The position numbers and the translations under genes were made by a program. The notes under the pieces are model-generated. The model had not been told where the DNA came from. It made no database searches and saw only the letters and a program-made list of their open reading frames with translations. A stretch of 64,000 nt of DNA. It comes from Paraburkholderia mimosarum LMG 23256 = NBRC 106338 (GTDB lineage Bacteria; Pseudomonadota; Gammaproteobacteria; Burkholderiales; Burkholderiaceae). This document shows, one piece after another, positions 25,060 to 34,860 of this stretch. The first letter of the stretch is position 1, and each line of letters opens with the position of its first letter. The stretch covers positions 147,243 to 211,242 of the forward strand of contig NZ_BBJJ01000008.1 in assembly GCF_000739815.1 (NCBI RefSeq), read 5' to 3'.

Positions 25060-27657
25060 ATGAGAATCGACAAACTCACCACCAAGTTCCAGGAAGCCAT
25101 CGCCGATGCACAAAGCCTCGCCGTTGGCCACGATAACCAGTACATCGAACCCGTTCACCTGCTGGCCGCGCTCGTCGCGCAGCAGGACGGCTCGGCGCGC
25201 TCGCTCATGTCGCGTGCGGGCGTGCAGGTGCAGGCGCTGCAGAACGCGCTCAACGACGCCATCAACCGCTTGCCGCAAGTGCGGGGCACCGACGGCAACG
25301 TGCAGATCGGCCGCGAGCTCACGGGTCTGCTCAATCAGGCCGACAAGGAAGCGCAGAAGCTCAACGATACGTACATCGCGAGCGAGATGTTCCTGCTGGC
25401 CGTCGCCGACGACAAGGGCGAGGCGGGCCGCCTCGCGCGGCAGCATGGCTTGACGCGCAAGGCGCTCGAAGCTGCCATCGTCGCGGTGCGCGGCGGTGCG
25501 CAGGTGCACAGCCAGGACGCCGAGAGCCAGCGCGAAGCGCTCAAGAAGTACACCGTCGATCTGACCGAGCGTGCGCGCTCGGGCAAGCTCGACCCCGTGA
25601 TCGGCCGCGACGACGAAATCCGCCGCTCGATCCAGATCCTGCAACGCCGCACCAAGAACAATCCGGTGCTGATCGGCGAGCCGGGCGTGGGCAAGACGGC
25701 GATCGTCGAGGGCCTCGCGCAGCGCATCGTCAACGGCGAAGTGCCCGAGACGCTCAAGGGCAAGCGCGTGCTGTCGCTCGACATGGCGGCGCTGCTCGCG
25801 GGCGCCAAGTATCGCGGCGAGTTCGAGGAGCGCCTGAAGGCCGTGCTCAACGACATCGCGAAGGACGAAGGGCAGACCATCGTCTTCATCGACGAGATCC
25901 ATACGATGGTCGGCGCAGGCAAGGCCGAAGGCGCGATGGATGCAGGCAACATGCTCAAGCCCGCGCTCTCGCGCGGCGAGCTGCACTGCATCGGCGCGAC
26001 CACGCTCGACGAATATCGCAAGTACATCGAGAAGGACGCCGCGCTCGAACGCCGCTTCCAGAAGGTGCTCGTCGACGAACCGACGGTCGAGGCGACCATC
26101 GCGATCCTGCGTGGCCTGAAGGAGAAGTACGAGCTGCACCACGGCGTGGAAATCACCGACCCGGCGATCGTCGCGGCGGCGGAGCTCTCGCATCGCTACA
26201 TCACCGACCGCTTCTTGCCGGACAAGGCCATCGACCTGATCGACGAAGCCGCTTCGAAGATCAAGATGGAAATCGATTCGAAGCCCGAAGCGATGGACAA
26301 GCTCGATCGCCGGTTGATCCAGCTGAAGATCGAGCGCGAGGCCGTCAAGAAGGAGAAGGACGAGGCGTCGCAAAAGCGTCTGCAGCTGATCGAGGAGGAG
26401 ATCGACCGGCTGAGCCTCGAATATAAGGACCTCGAAGAGATCTGGACCACCGAGAAGGCCGCGGTGCAGGGCGGCGCGCAGATCAAGGAAGAGATCGACC
26501 GCGTGCGCGCGGAAATCAACCGCTTCCAGCGCGAAGGCAAGCTCGAGAAGGTCGCGGAGCTGCAATACGGCAAGCTGCCGGAACTCGAGGCGCAGCTCAA
26601 GCAGGTCGCGCTGGCCGAGGCGAACGAGCAGAACAATCCCACGCGCCCGCGCTTGCTGCGCACGCTCGTGGGCGCCGAGGAAATCGCGGAAGTCGTGTCG
26701 CGTTCGACCGGCATTCCCGTGTCGCGCATGATGCAGGGCGAGCGCGAAAAGCTGCTGCAGATCGAAGAGAAGCTGCACGAGCGTGTGGTGGGCCAGGACG
26801 AGGCGATCACCGCCGTTGCCGACGCGATTCGTCGCTCGCGCGCCGGTCTCGCGGACCCGAACCGGCCGTACGGCTCGTTCCTGTTCCTCGGACCGACGGG
26901 CGTGGGCAAGACCGAGCTCTGCAAGGCGCTGGCGGGCTTCCTGTTCGATGCGGAGGATCATCTCATCCGCATCGACATGAGCGAGTTCATGGAGAAGCAC
27001 AGCGTGGCTCGCCTGATCGGCGCGCCGCCGGGCTACGTGGGCTACGAGGAGGGCGGTTATCTGACCGAGGCCGTGCGGCGCAAGCCGTATAGCGTGATCC
27101 TGCTCGACGAAGTCGAAAAGGCGCACCCGGATGTGTTCAACGTGCTGCTGCAGGTGCTCGACGACGGCCGCATGACCGACGGCCAGGGCCGTACCGTCGA
27201 CTTCAAGAACACCGTGATCGTGATGACGTCGAACCTCGGTTCGCACCTCATCCAGTCGATGGCGGGCGAGCCGCAGGAAGCGGTGAAGGACGCGGTGTGG
27301 AACGAAGTGAAGCAGCAGTTCCGCCCCGAATTCCTGAACCGCATCGACGAGGTCGTCGTGTTCCATGCGCTCGATCGCACGAATATCGAGGCCATTGCGA
27401 AGATCCAGTTGCAGCGTCTGCGCGAGCGTCTGGAGAAGCTCGACATGGAGCTCATGGTGTCGGACGAAGCGCTCGGGCAGATCGCCAAGGTCGGCTACGA
27501 CCCGCTGTTCGGCGCACGGCCGCTCAAGCGCGCGATCCAGCAGGAGATCGAGAATCCTGTCGCCAAGCTGATTCTCGCGGGCAAGTTCGGGCCGAAGGAC
27601 GTGATTCCGGTCGATGTGAACGACGGCAAGTTCGTGTTCGAGCGCGTGGTGCACTAA
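25060..27657 (+). CDS. clpB: ATP-dependent disaggregase ClpB
   Basis: An 865-residue hexameric AAA+ chaperone that extracts proteins from aggregates together with DnaK. Domains in order: Clp N domain (residues 1-145), first AAA+ module with Walker A GEPGVGKT near residue 206 and [12 protein letters not shown] near residue 277, the coiled-coil middle domain (about 400-525; [21 protein letters not shown]) that identifies ClpB over ClpA, and the second AAA+ module with GPTGVGKT near residue 608. Full length, no frameshift. The gene stands alone, with its own sigma-32-like promoter and a strong terminator. Confidence 0.98.
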   Translation: MRIDKLTTKFQEAIADAQSLAVGHDNQYIEPVHLLAALVAQQDGSARSLMSRAGVQVQALQNALNDAINRLPQVRGTDGNVQIGRELTGLLNQADKEAQKLNDTYIASEMFLLAVADDKGEAGRLARQHGLTRKALEAAIVAVRGGAQVHSQDAESQREALKKYTVDLTERARSGKLDPVIGRDDEIRRSIQILQRRTKNNPVLIGEPGVGKTAIVEGLAQRIVNGEVPETLKGKRVLSLDMAALLAGAKYRGEFEERLKAVLNDIAKDEGQTIVFIDEIHTMVGAGKAEGAMDAGNMLKPALSRGELHCIGATTLDEYRKYIEKDAALERRFQKVLVDEPTVEATIAILRGLKEKYELHHGVEITDPAIVAAAELSHRYITDRFLPDKAIDLIDEAASKIKMEIDSKPEAMDKLDRRLIQLKIEREAVKKEKDEASQKRLQLIEEEIDRLSLEYKDLEEIWTTEKAAVQGGAQIKEEIDRVRAEINRFQREGKLEKVAELQYGKLPELEAQLKQVALAEANEQNNPTRPRLLRTLVGAEEIAEVVSRSTGIPVSRMMQGEREKLLQIEEKLHERVVGQDEAITAVADAIRRSRAGLADPNRPYGSFLFLGPTGVGKTELCKALAGFLFDAEDHLIRIDMSEFMEKHSVARLIGAPPGYVGYEEGGYLTEAVRRKPYSVILLDEVEKAHPDVFNVLLQVLDDGRMTDGQGRTVDFKNTVIVMTSNLGSHLIQSMAGEPQEAVKDAVWNEVKQQFRPEFLNRIDEVVVFHALDRTNIEAIAKIQLQRLRERLEKLDMELMVSDEALGQIAKVGYDPLFGARPLKRAIQQEIENPVAKLILAGKFGPKDVIPVDVNDGKFVFERVVH

Positions 27658-27719
27658 GTTCGCGCATCGAAACACGGGTCAGGCGCGTACCGTGAGGTGC
27701 GCTCGCCTGGCTGAAACGG

Positions 27720-27757
27720 AAAAGGGGCAGCGGAGTGATCCGCTGCCCCTTTTCTTT
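27720..27757. terminator. Bidirectional terminator between clpB and the YidB-like gene
   Basis: An 11-bp perfect stem (GGGGCAGCGGA at 27724-27734 with TCCGCTGCCCC at 27739-27749) and a GTGA loop, flanked by A on the left and a T run on the right. It can serve both convergent genes. Confidence 0.92.
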
Positions 27758-27792
27758 GCCGCAGAAGCGCTGATTTCAGAGCGCGAGCACCG

Positions 27793-28233
27793 TTATGCCT
27801 GCTTGTTGCCGCCACCAAAGAGCGAAGCCAGCCCGCCAAGCGTGCCAAGCACGCTTTCGGTGTTGATCTGGCCGCCTTGCGGTACTTCTCCGTTCGGCGT
27901 GCCCGCGTTGACCACGTGCGGCAGCACCTGGGCGAGCAGGCCGCTCACCTGGTCGGGCTGCATGCCGACTTTCTGCGCGAGGCCCGAAACGACGTCCGAG
28001 CCGAGCGCGTTTTGCAGTTGATCGGGCGAGACGGGCTGGTTCTCGCCGTTGCCGACCCACGACTGCACGATGTCGCCGAGGCCGCCTTGCTTGAACTTCT
28101 CGATGAGGCCGTTCAGGCCGCCGGGCTGGTTGTTGACCAACTCCATCGCCGCGGCGAGGAGCTGGGCCTGGCCGCCGCCTTGCTGTTGCGACTGCGAACC
28201 GAACAGGGAACCGAGGGTATCTAGCAGACTCAT
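27793..28233 (-). CDS. YidB-family (DUF937) protein
   Basis: A 146-residue DUF937 (YidB-like) protein. It is Gly/Gln-rich with the family pattern MSLLDTLGSLFG, a QLLAAAMELVNNQPGGLNGLIEKFKQGGLGDIVQSWVG core and a GGLASLFGGGN end. No catalytic motif or signal peptide is visible. The start at MSLLDTL is chosen; the longer frame adds 34 Arg-rich residues not seen in the family, and GAGA lies 5-8 bases upstream of the chosen start. The function is unknown. It is convergent with clpB. Confidence 0.85.
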   Translation of the reverse strand: MSLLDTLGSLFGSQSQQQGGGQAQLLAAAMELVNNQPGGLNGLIEKFKQGGLGDIVQSWVGNGENQPVSPDQLQNALGSDVVSGLAQKVGMQPDQVSGLLAQVLPHVVNAGTPNGEVPQGGQINTESVLGTLGGLASLFGGGNKQA

Positions 28234-28353
28234 GTCGATCTCTCTGAATGATGGCCGCGCCGGGGGACGCGGCCGGTAAGTGGGCCGGCGCGCGCAATGG
28301 CGGCGCCGGATCCGGGGCCGGCGCACGGTTGGCACGCCGGACGACGGCGACGA

Positions 28354-28932
28354 TCAGGCGCCGGAAGCGGCCGCCTCCGATGCGGCCTTGCTCTTCTTCG
28401 ACTTGCCGGGCTTTTTCGCCTTCGTATCGGATGCCGTGGCCGGCGCCGAAGCCGCGGCGCCCGCTTCTGGCGCGCTCGCGGCAATGGCCGTCTTCTCCTT
28501 CGCGCTCTTGTGCTTCGACTTGGCCGCCACCGGGCCGGAGGCGGGCTGCGCGGCGCTAGCGGGCGCCGTCATCGGGTTCGCCGTGGTGGCAGCGGGCGCG
28601 GCGGCCGTCGCCGCGGCGCTCTTGCTGCTCTTCGTCGTGGCCGCCTTGCCCGCCGGCGGCGCCGAGGAGCCGTTGATCGTGAGCCCCGCGGCTTCGAGGT
28701 TCTGCACGGATTTCGGGCCAATGCCCTTGACGCGGTTCGCGAGGTCGTCGGCGTCCTTGAACGGGCCGTTCTTCGTGCGTTCGTCGATGATCGCCCTGGC
28801 GTGGACGGGGCCAATGCCCTTGACGGATTCGAGCGCGGTTTCGTCGGCGGTGTTGACTTCGACGGCGGCAGCGAGCGCCGCGGACAGCGACAAACCCATT
28901 GCGAGGAACAGCATCAGCAGCTTCTTGAGCAT
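28354..28932 (-). CDS. ComEA-like helix-hairpin-helix protein with Lys/Ala-rich tail
   Basis: A 192-residue secreted protein. A signal peptide (MLKKLLMLFLAMGLSLSAALA) precedes a ComEA-type HhH domain at about residues 23-85, with VEVNTADETALESVKGIGPVHARAI and VKGIGPKSVQNLEAAGL marking the two hairpins. ComEA homologues bind incoming DNA in the periplasm during natural transformation. Residues from about 90 on are Ala/Lys/Pro-rich and probably disordered; single-domain betaproteobacterial members can be much shorter. The start at MLKK is chosen because the longer frame would put 17 residues before the signal peptide. No other competence gene lies nearby. Confidence 0.86.
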   Translation of the reverse strand: MLKKLLMLFLAMGLSLSAALAAAVEVNTADETALESVKGIGPVHARAIIDERTKNGPFKDADDLANRVKGIGPKSVQNLEAAGLTINGSSAPPAGKAATTKSSKSAAATAAAPAATTANPMTAPASAAQPASGPVAAKSKHKSAKEKTAIAASAPEAGAAASAPATASDTKAKKPGKSKKSKAASEAAASGA

Positions 28933-29173
28933 GGCAATCACTCCATTGAGGGCAATTCGGTTAGCCGGGAACGGACGACGCATCCAGCCAGGGAGGCTGC
29001 GATAAAAGAATAGGACAGTTGGCGTATCCGTGATTCGGGCGCGATCGAGTTATACCGGCCGATTCGTGGCAAGTAAATCGCGCCGCACAATATTTAATGG
29101 TTTATGCATTCCGGCGACGCGAAATCCGCTGAAAGCCGTGGCGGGCGAGACGGCGCTGTCCGCGCAATCCGTC

Positions 29174-31174
29174 TCAGGCGCGGTGCGGCCCGGCGATGCC
29201 GAGCTTCGCAATGCGCCGGTACAGCGTCGCGCGCGAGATGCCCAGCGCCTGCGCGGCCGCGTTGGGTCGCCAGCGGTGCGCCGTGAGCGCCGCGATGATG
29301 CGCTCACGCTCGACCTCCGGCGAGAGCGGCGCGGCGGGACGCGCGTATGCCGCGGCTGTCGGCGCGAGCGCGGGCAGGTTTTCGGCGAGATCCGCGCTCA
29401 GGTGCCGTGCCTCGACCCGCACCGTGTCGCAAACGGCGCATGCGTAGCGCATCGCATTGCGCAGTTGCCGCAGATTGCCGGGCCACGCGAACGCGGCGAG
29501 CCGCGCGGCGAGCGTGGCATCGAGTGCGAGCGGGCGGCCGGCGGCCTGTGCTTCTTCTGCGAACACGGTGTCGATGAGCGTCGCGATGTCACGGCGCTCG
29601 CGCAGCGGCGGCAGCGTGAGCACCGCGCCGCTCAAACGATAGTAGAGATCCTCGCGGAACGCGCCAGATCTGGCCATTTGCGCGAGGTCCCGGTGTGTCG
29701 CGCAGATCACGTCGACATCGACGCGCAGCGGCGCTTCAGCGCCGAGCGGAAGCACCTCGCCTTCCGCGAGCACGCGCAGGAGGCGAGTCTGCAGCGTGAG
29801 CGGCATATCGCCGATTTCGTCGAGGAAGAGCGTGCCGCCGTCGGCCATCGCGATCTTGCCGCGCGCACCGTGGCGGCGCGCGCCGGTGAAGGCGCCCGGC
29901 GCATAGCCGAACAGCTCGCTTTCGATCAGCGATTCGGGCAGCGCGCCGCAGTTCACCGCGATGAAAGCCCGGTTGCTTCGTGCGCCTGCGTCGTGCATCG
30001 CGCGTGCGAACACTTCCTTGCCCGCGCCCGTTTCGCCGAGCAGCAGGATGGGCAGGCGCTTGCCTGCCACACGTTGCGCGATGCGGGCGTTTTCGGCCAC
30101 GCGTGCGTCGGCGCTGCGCAGGAAGGGGCCGAGCGCGCTGCGATCGTATTCCTGCGCGTTGGTCGCGGATTCGCGCCGCAGCGGCATCGCGGCATGTGCC
30201 GCGCCGTGCCCGCCATGTCCGCTGTGTCCACTGTGTCCGCTGTGTCCGCCAGATCCGAGCGGCGCGCGAATGCGCGCGTAAAGCATCGAGCCGTTCGCGC
30301 GCAGACGCAGCGCCGCGATGGTCTCGATGCGCCCGATGTCGCGCAAATGCACATGCGACGAATCGAAGATCTCGTCGATATGGCGAGGGCCGTCGAGACC
30401 CGGAATGCATTCGCGCGCGCGCCGGTTCGCGGCGACCACGTTGCCCATCTCATCGAAGGCGATCAGCATCTCGGGCTGCGCCTCGACGTAATTGCGGTTC
30501 TGGTGCCCAAAGAGGATCCAGCACGACGCCAGGCGATGCAGGAAATAGCCGTCCTCGATGAGCGTCGCGCTCTGTCGCACGAGCTGGTTGACGATGCGCT
30601 GGCTCTCGCGATTGTCGGGCGAGTGCACGGCCGAAGCGTCGAGCACGCCGATCAGCTCGCCGCCCGGCGCGAAGATCGGTGCGGCGCTGCAGGTGAGCGT
30701 GGTGAACGCGGCGCGGAAATGATCGGTCTTGTGCACGGTGATGGGCGCGAGATCGGTCAGCACGCTGGCGATGCCGCAGGTGCCTTCCTCGCTCTCCGAC
30801 CAGCAGGAGCCGATGTAGAGCCCCGCGTGCTTGAAGTCGTTGCGGCGCTCGCGGTCGATGCGGTAATCGATGGTCACGCCGTGACCGTCGGTCAGCATCA
30901 CGCAGTAGTCGGCCTCGCGCACCATGTCGTGCAAACGCGTGAGGCATTGGCCCGAGGCGCGCAGGAAGGACTCCTCGCGATCGCGGATCTCGCGCAGCTC
31001 GGCGGCGCTCAGCACGCGCGGGCCGATCACCGAGCCGGGATCGAGCTGATAGCGCTCGAACGAGCGCTGCCACGACGAGACGAGGCGCGGTGAACCGGAC
31101 GGCGCGGGGAGCCGGCCTTCTACGGCGCCACGCACGCGCTCGGCGTGCCGGGTAGACGCAAGGGCGTTGGGCAT
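29174..31174 (-). CDS. acoR: Sigma-54-dependent activator of acetoin catabolism, AcoR-like
   Basis: A 666-residue enhancer-binding protein. A GAF-type sensor domain (about residues 60-230) and a PAS-like segment (to about 300) precede an AAA+ module with Walker A GETGAGKE near residue 378 and the sigma-54 contact loop GAFTGA near residue 426. A Fis-type HTH (NAAAQALGISRATLYRRIAKLGI) ends the protein. Between PAS and AAA+ lies an odd His-Gly-Ser run (about residues 308-330). The start MPNALAST is chosen over one 33 codons upstream. It diverges from acoXABC, and a -24/-12 promoter precedes acoX, so it is very likely the activator for that operon. Confidence 0.9.
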   Translation of the reverse strand: MPNALASTRHAERVRGAVEGRLPAPSGSPRLVSSWQRSFERYQLDPGSVIGPRVLSAAELREIRDREESFLRASGQCLTRLHDMVREADYCVMLTDGHGVTIDYRIDRERRNDFKHAGLYIGSCWSESEEGTCGIASVLTDLAPITVHKTDHFRAAFTTLTCSAAPIFAPGGELIGVLDASAVHSPDNRESQRIVNQLVRQSATLIEDGYFLHRLASCWILFGHQNRNYVEAQPEMLIAFDEMGNVVAANRRARECIPGLDGPRHIDEIFDSSHVHLRDIGRIETIAALRLRANGSMLYARIRAPLGSGGHSGHSGHSGHGGHGAAHAAMPLRRESATNAQEYDRSALGPFLRSADARVAENARIAQRVAGKRLPILLLGETGAGKEVFARAMHDAGARSNRAFIAVNCGALPESLIESELFGYAPGAFTGARRHGARGKIAMADGGTLFLDEIGDMPLTLQTRLLRVLAEGEVLPLGAEAPLRVDVDVICATHRDLAQMARSGAFREDLYYRLSGAVLTLPPLRERRDIATLIDTVFAEEAQAAGRPLALDATLAARLAAFAWPGNLRQLRNAMRYACAVCDTVRVEARHLSADLAENLPALAPTAAAYARPAAPLSPEVERERIIAALTAHRWRPNAAAQALGISRATLYRRIAKLGIAGPHRA

Positions 31175-31308
31175 GAGCGGTTCCAGACGGTGGCTGGCGG
31201 ACAACGGTCGCAAAAACGGCGAGATAACGTCACGTCGGACCGGAAAGCGTTCGGCGGGAGTCTTTTGTAGCACATCCTTTGCGCTCGATCACACCGCAGC
31301 GCAGCATG

Positions 31309-31333
31309 CGAGACGGTTGAGACGAACGTCTCA
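31309..31333. promoter_or_regulatory. Candidate AcoR binding site (GAGACG repeats with palindrome)
   Basis: GAGACG occurs at 31310 and 31319, and the second copy forms the perfect palindrome TGAGACG-AA-CGTCTCA (31318-31333). A second cluster, GAGACG at 31452 and 31464, lies about 100 bp before the sigma-54 promoter. Repeated sites at these distances fit upstream activating sequences for an enhancer-binding protein. Assignment to AcoR is by context. Confidence 0.4.
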
Positions 31334-31568
31334 TCCCGCGGCGTATCGCGTTCGAGCACGGGTCGGGACGCCGCTCGGGCAGGCTGCGCGGGGCTCTGCC
31401 CGTTTTCGTTCGGGTGAAGCGGCCACGGCGCATCCAGTGCTTTGCGCGCGCGAGACGGCCCGTGAGACGCACCGCGAGCCGCAAGCGGTGCTGGCGCGGT
31501 CGTGCGCAGTGGCCCGTGAGCCCCGTCACGCGGACTTCTGGATGTTCATGCGTTGTCTCGAACATCAT

Positions 31569-31584
31569 TGGCATGACGCTTGCA
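31569..31584 (+). promoter_or_regulatory. Sigma-54 (-24/-12) promoter of the aco operon
   Basis: TGGCAT (31569-31574), 5 bp, then TTGCA (31580-31584). The GG and GC dinucleotides are exactly 12 bp apart, matching the sigma-54 consensus with one mismatch in the -24 element. It lies 62 bp before the acoX start and opposite a sigma-54 activator gene. Confidence 0.85.
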
Positions 31585-31645
31585 GAGTGCATGGGCAAAA
31601 GCGGAGCGCGGCATCTCAGCGTGCGACGCCAAGGAGACAAACCCC

Positions 31646-32713
31646 GTGACGACGCCCGTGACCGTAGGCGTGATCGCGAATCCCGCATCGGGCCGCGACA
31701 TCCGCCGTCTGACCTCCCATGCATCCGTCTTTCCCACGGCGGAGAAGGCGAACATGGTCGTGCGCCTGCTCGCGGGTCTGGGCGCGCTTGGCGTCGCGCG
31801 CGTGCTCGCGCTGCGCGACAACACCGGCGTGGCCGCGCTGCTGCTGCGTGCGATCGAGACCCACGCCGCCATTGCCACGCACGAGCGCTGGCCCGAGGTC
31901 GAGTTCATCGATTTGCCGGTGAGCGAGAGCGTGGCCGATACGCACGCCGGCGTCGATCACATGGTGCGCGAGGAAGTCGCGCTCATTGCGGTCCTGGGCG
32001 GCGACGGCACCCACCGCGCGGTCGCGGCGCATTGCGGCGAGACGCCGCTGCTTGCGCTTTCCACCGGCACCAACAATGCGTTTCCCGAATTGCGCGAAGC
32101 CACCGTCGCGGGGCTCGCCGGTGCGCTCGTCGCGACGGGCGCGGTGCCGGCCGAGGCGGCGCTCGCGCGCAACAAGCGGCTCGTCGCGCGTTGCGTCGAC
32201 GGACCATCGCGCGGGCGCGAAGAACTCGCGCTGGTCGATATTTGCGTGGCGCGTCAGCCGTTCATCGGTGCGCGCGCGATATCGGAAAGTTCGGATATCG
32301 AATCACTTTTCCTCGCCTTCGCCCCGTCCGACGGCATCGGGCTTTCGTCGATCGGCGGGGCATGGGCACCGGTCGGGCGAGATGCGTCGCATGGGCTGCA
32401 CATGACCTTCGCCGAGCCAGGTGCCCCCGCGGGGGCGACTGCGGGCGTTCCGCTGCTTGCGCCGATCGCGCCAGGACGCGTTGCGCGACTGACGATGCGC
32501 ACCTGTCAGCGCCTCGAAGTCGGCGTGGCGCTGCCGCTGGAAGCCGGCCACGGCACGCTCGCGTTCGACGGCGAGCGCGAGATCGAACCGGCGCGCGGCG
32601 ACCGCTACGAAGTGACACTCGACTGGCAGGGCCCATTGACCGTCGATGTCGCGCGCACGCTGCGATACGCGGCGTCGCATCAACTGTTGCGCGAGGCCGC
32701 CGCAAGCGTGTAG
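31646..32713 (+). CDS. acoX: AcoX, ATP-NAD kinase-like protein of acetoin catabolism
   Basis: A 355-residue protein of the NAD/diacylglycerol kinase-like fold, with the nucleotide motif LGGDGTHRAVAAHCG near residue 118 and STGTNNAFPELREA shortly after. AcoX is encoded with acetoin dehydrogenase genes in several betaproteobacteria, but its role in the pathway is not well defined. The GTG start at 31646 is preferred: an AAGGAGA lies 8-10 bases upstream, and the longer frame would begin within the sigma-54 promoter. It is the first gene of the acoXABC operon; acoA follows after 111 bp. Confidence 0.88.
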   Translation: MTTPVTVGVIANPASGRDIRRLTSHASVFPTAEKANMVVRLLAGLGALGVARVLALRDNTGVAALLLRAIETHAAIATHERWPEVEFIDLPVSESVADTHAGVDHMVREEVALIAVLGGDGTHRAVAAHCGETPLLALSTGTNNAFPELREATVAGLAGALVATGAVPAEAALARNKRLVARCVDGPSRGREELALVDICVARQPFIGARAISESSDIESLFLAFAPSDGIGLSSIGGAWAPVGRDASHGLHMTFAEPGAPAGATAGVPLLAPIAPGRVARLTMRTCQRLEVGVALPLEAGHGTLAFDGEREIEPARGDRYEVTLDWQGPLTVDVARTLRYAASHQLLREAAASV

Positions 32714-32824
32714 CGGCCGGGCGCGGTTCCCCAACGCGTAGTCAACAGAAGGAGACGAGGTGGTTTCGCTTTCCATCAGGCGCAGATGCACTTCCACCAG
32801 CAGGCATACCCACAGGAGACAACC

Positions 32825-33802
32825 ATGTCTATTCAGTTGAACAAGGAGCAGTTGCTAACCGCGTATCGCTCGATGCGCACGATCCGCGAATTCGAGGAGC
32901 GGCTGCACGTCGAGTTCGCGACCGGCGACATTCCGGGCTTCGTGCACCTCTATGCGGGCGAGGAGGCGTCCGCCGTCGGCACTATGAGCCATCTGAACGA
33001 TACCGACTACGTAGCCACCACGCACCGGGGGCACGGCCATTGCATCGCGAAGGGCGTGGACGTGCGCGAAATGATGGCCGAGATCTATGGCCGGGCCACG
33101 GGCTCATGCCGCGGCAAAGGCGGCTCGATGCACATCGCCGACCTGTCGAAAGGCATGCTGGGCGCAAACGGCATCGTCGGCGCGGGAGGTCCCCTGACCT
33201 GCGGTGCGGCGCTCGCCGCCAAACAGAAGAAGACCGGCGGCGTGGGCGTGTGCTTCTTCGGCGATGGCGCATCGAACCAGGGTGTGATCTTCGAGTCGAT
33301 GAACCTGGCCTCGGTGTGGCGCCTGCCGGTGATCTTCGTCGCGGAAAACAACGGTTATGCCGAGGCGACGTCGTCCACCTGGTCGGTCGCGGCCGACAAC
33401 ATCGCAGACCGCGCGAACGGCTTTGGCATGCCGGGCGTGATCGTCGACGGCTTCGACTTCTTTGCCGTGCACGAGGCGCTGGGTGAAGCCATCGCGCGAG
33501 CGCGTAGCGGCGGCGGGCCGACGCTCGTGGAAATGAAGCTTTCGCGCTATTTCGGCCACTTCGAGGGCGACGCGCAGACCTATCGCGCGCCCGGCGAAGT
33601 GCAGAAGCTGCGCGAGGAAAAGGATTGCCTCAAGCGTTTCGAGGAGCGAGTGATGCGCGCCGAACTCGCGAGCAGCGACGATCTGCGCAAGGTGGATGCC
33701 GAAGTGAAGCAACTGATCGATGATGCGGTCGCGCAGGCCAAGGCCGCACCGCTGCCGCCGGCCGACGCGCTGCTCACCGACGTGTACGTTTCATATCCTT
33801 GA
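32825..33802 (+). CDS. acoA: Acetoin dehydrogenase E1 component, alpha subunit
   Basis: A 325-residue thiamine-diphosphate-dependent E1 alpha subunit that cleaves acetoin to acetaldehyde and an acetyl group. Visible are RTIREFEERL near the start, HRGHGHCIAKG near residue 60, GKGGSMHIAD near residue 97, and the ThDP motif from GDGASNQG near residue 147 to ENNGYAEAT near residue 178. The ATG has an AGGAGA ribosome-binding site 7-8 bases upstream; an in-frame ATG 13 codons earlier is less likely. It pairs with AcoB to form the heterotetramer. Confidence 0.94.
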   Translation: MSIQLNKEQLLTAYRSMRTIREFEERLHVEFATGDIPGFVHLYAGEEASAVGTMSHLNDTDYVATTHRGHGHCIAKGVDVREMMAEIYGRATGSCRGKGGSMHIADLSKGMLGANGIVGAGGPLTCGAALAAKQKKTGGVGVCFFGDGASNQGVIFESMNLASVWRLPVIFVAENNGYAEATSSTWSVAADNIADRANGFGMPGVIVDGFDFFAVHEALGEAIARARSGGGPTLVEMKLSRYFGHFEGDAQTYRAPGEVQKLREEKDCLKRFEERVMRAELASSDDLRKVDAEVKQLIDDAVAQAKAAPLPPADALLTDVYVSYP

Positions 33803-33851
33803 GCGCTGCCTGCTCAGGTAATCAGGATCCCATATCAATAAGGAGACGGAA

Positions 33852-34856
33852 ATGGCACGGAAAATCACCTATTCGCAGGCGATCAACGAAGCGCTTGCCC
33901 AGGAGATGGGGCGCGACGAGAGCGTGATCGTGATGGGCGAGGACAATGCGGGCGGCGCAGGCGCGCCGGGCGAGCAGGACGCGTGGGGCGGCGTCCTCGG
34001 CGTGACGAAGGGGCTGTACGGCAAGTTTCCGGGGCGCGTGCTCGATACGCCGCTCTCGGAGGGCGGCTTCATCGGCGCGGCCGTGGGCGCGGCGGCGTGC
34101 GGCATGCGGCCGGTGGCGGAGTTGATGTTCATCGACTTCATGGGCGTGTGCTTCGACCAGATCTTCAACCAGGCGGCGAAGTTCCGCTACATGTTCGGCG
34201 GCAAGGCGGTCACGCCGGTTGTGATCCGCACCATGTACGGTGCGGGACTGCGCGCCGCGGCACAGCATTCGCAGATGCTGACCTCGCTCTTTACGCATAT
34301 TCCGGGGCTCAAGGTCGTGTGCCCGGCCACGCCCTATGACGCAAAAGGCCTCATGATCGAGGCCATTCGCGACAACGACCCGGTCATTTTCTGCGAGCAT
34401 AAGCTGCTCTACACGATGGAAGGTGACGTTCCGGAGGAATCCTATTCGATTCCGTTTGGCGAAGCCAACATCGTGCGCGACGGCGACGACATCACGATCG
34501 TCACGTATGGACGAATGGTCCACTACGCGCTCGACGCCGCACAGAAGCTCGCGAAAGACGGCATCGAGGCAGACGTGATCGACCTGCGCACGACCTCACC
34601 GCTCGACGAGGAGACGATCCTCGAAAGCGCGCGCCGCACGGGCCGGGTCGTCGTCGTCGACGAAGCGAATCCGCGCTGCTCGATCGCGACGGACATTGCC
34701 GCCCTCGTCGGGCAAAAGGCGTTCAGTGCGCTCAAGGCTCCGGTCGGCATGGTCACGGCGCCGCACACGCCGGTGCCGTTCGCGGCGTCGCTCGAAGATC
34801 TCTATATCCCGTCGGCGGAAAAGATCGCCGAAGCCGCGCGCGCTGCAAGGAGCTGA
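33852..34856 (+). CDS. acoB: Acetoin dehydrogenase E1 component, beta subunit
   Basis: A 334-residue transketolase-like beta subunit that completes the ThDP site. Marker segments are ITYSQAINEALAQEM at the N-terminus, VIVMGEDNAGGAGAPG, DTPLSEGGFIGAAVGAAACGMRPV near residue 72, and DLRTTSPLDEETI near residue 245 in the C-terminal domain. An AAGGAGAC ribosome-binding site precedes the ATG. It is separated from acoC by 4 bp, so the two are probably translated from one message. Pyruvate or branched-chain E1 beta subunits look similar; the acoX/acoR context favours acetoin. Confidence 0.94.
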   Translation: MARKITYSQAINEALAQEMGRDESVIVMGEDNAGGAGAPGEQDAWGGVLGVTKGLYGKFPGRVLDTPLSEGGFIGAAVGAAACGMRPVAELMFIDFMGVCFDQIFNQAAKFRYMFGGKAVTPVVIRTMYGAGLRAAAQHSQMLTSLFTHIPGLKVVCPATPYDAKGLMIEAIRDNDPVIFCEHKLLYTMEGDVPEESYSIPFGEANIVRDGDDITIVTYGRMVHYALDAAQKLAKDGIEADVIDLRTTSPLDEETILESARRTGRVVVVDEANPRCSIATDIAALVGQKAFSALKAPVGMVTAPHTPVPFAASLEDLYIPSAEKIAEAARAARS

Positions 34857-34860
34857 AGTC

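Noticed and set aside
24754..27675. A 973-codon open frame antisense to clpB
   Set aside because: It mirrors clpB codons in a GC-rich genome, has an Arg/Leu/His-biased composition and no domain, while the plus strand encodes a complete ClpB.
31414..33486. A 690-codon frame overlapping acoX and acoA in another phase
   Set aside because: It runs across two well-supported genes and their ribosome-binding sites, with strong Arg bias and no domain.
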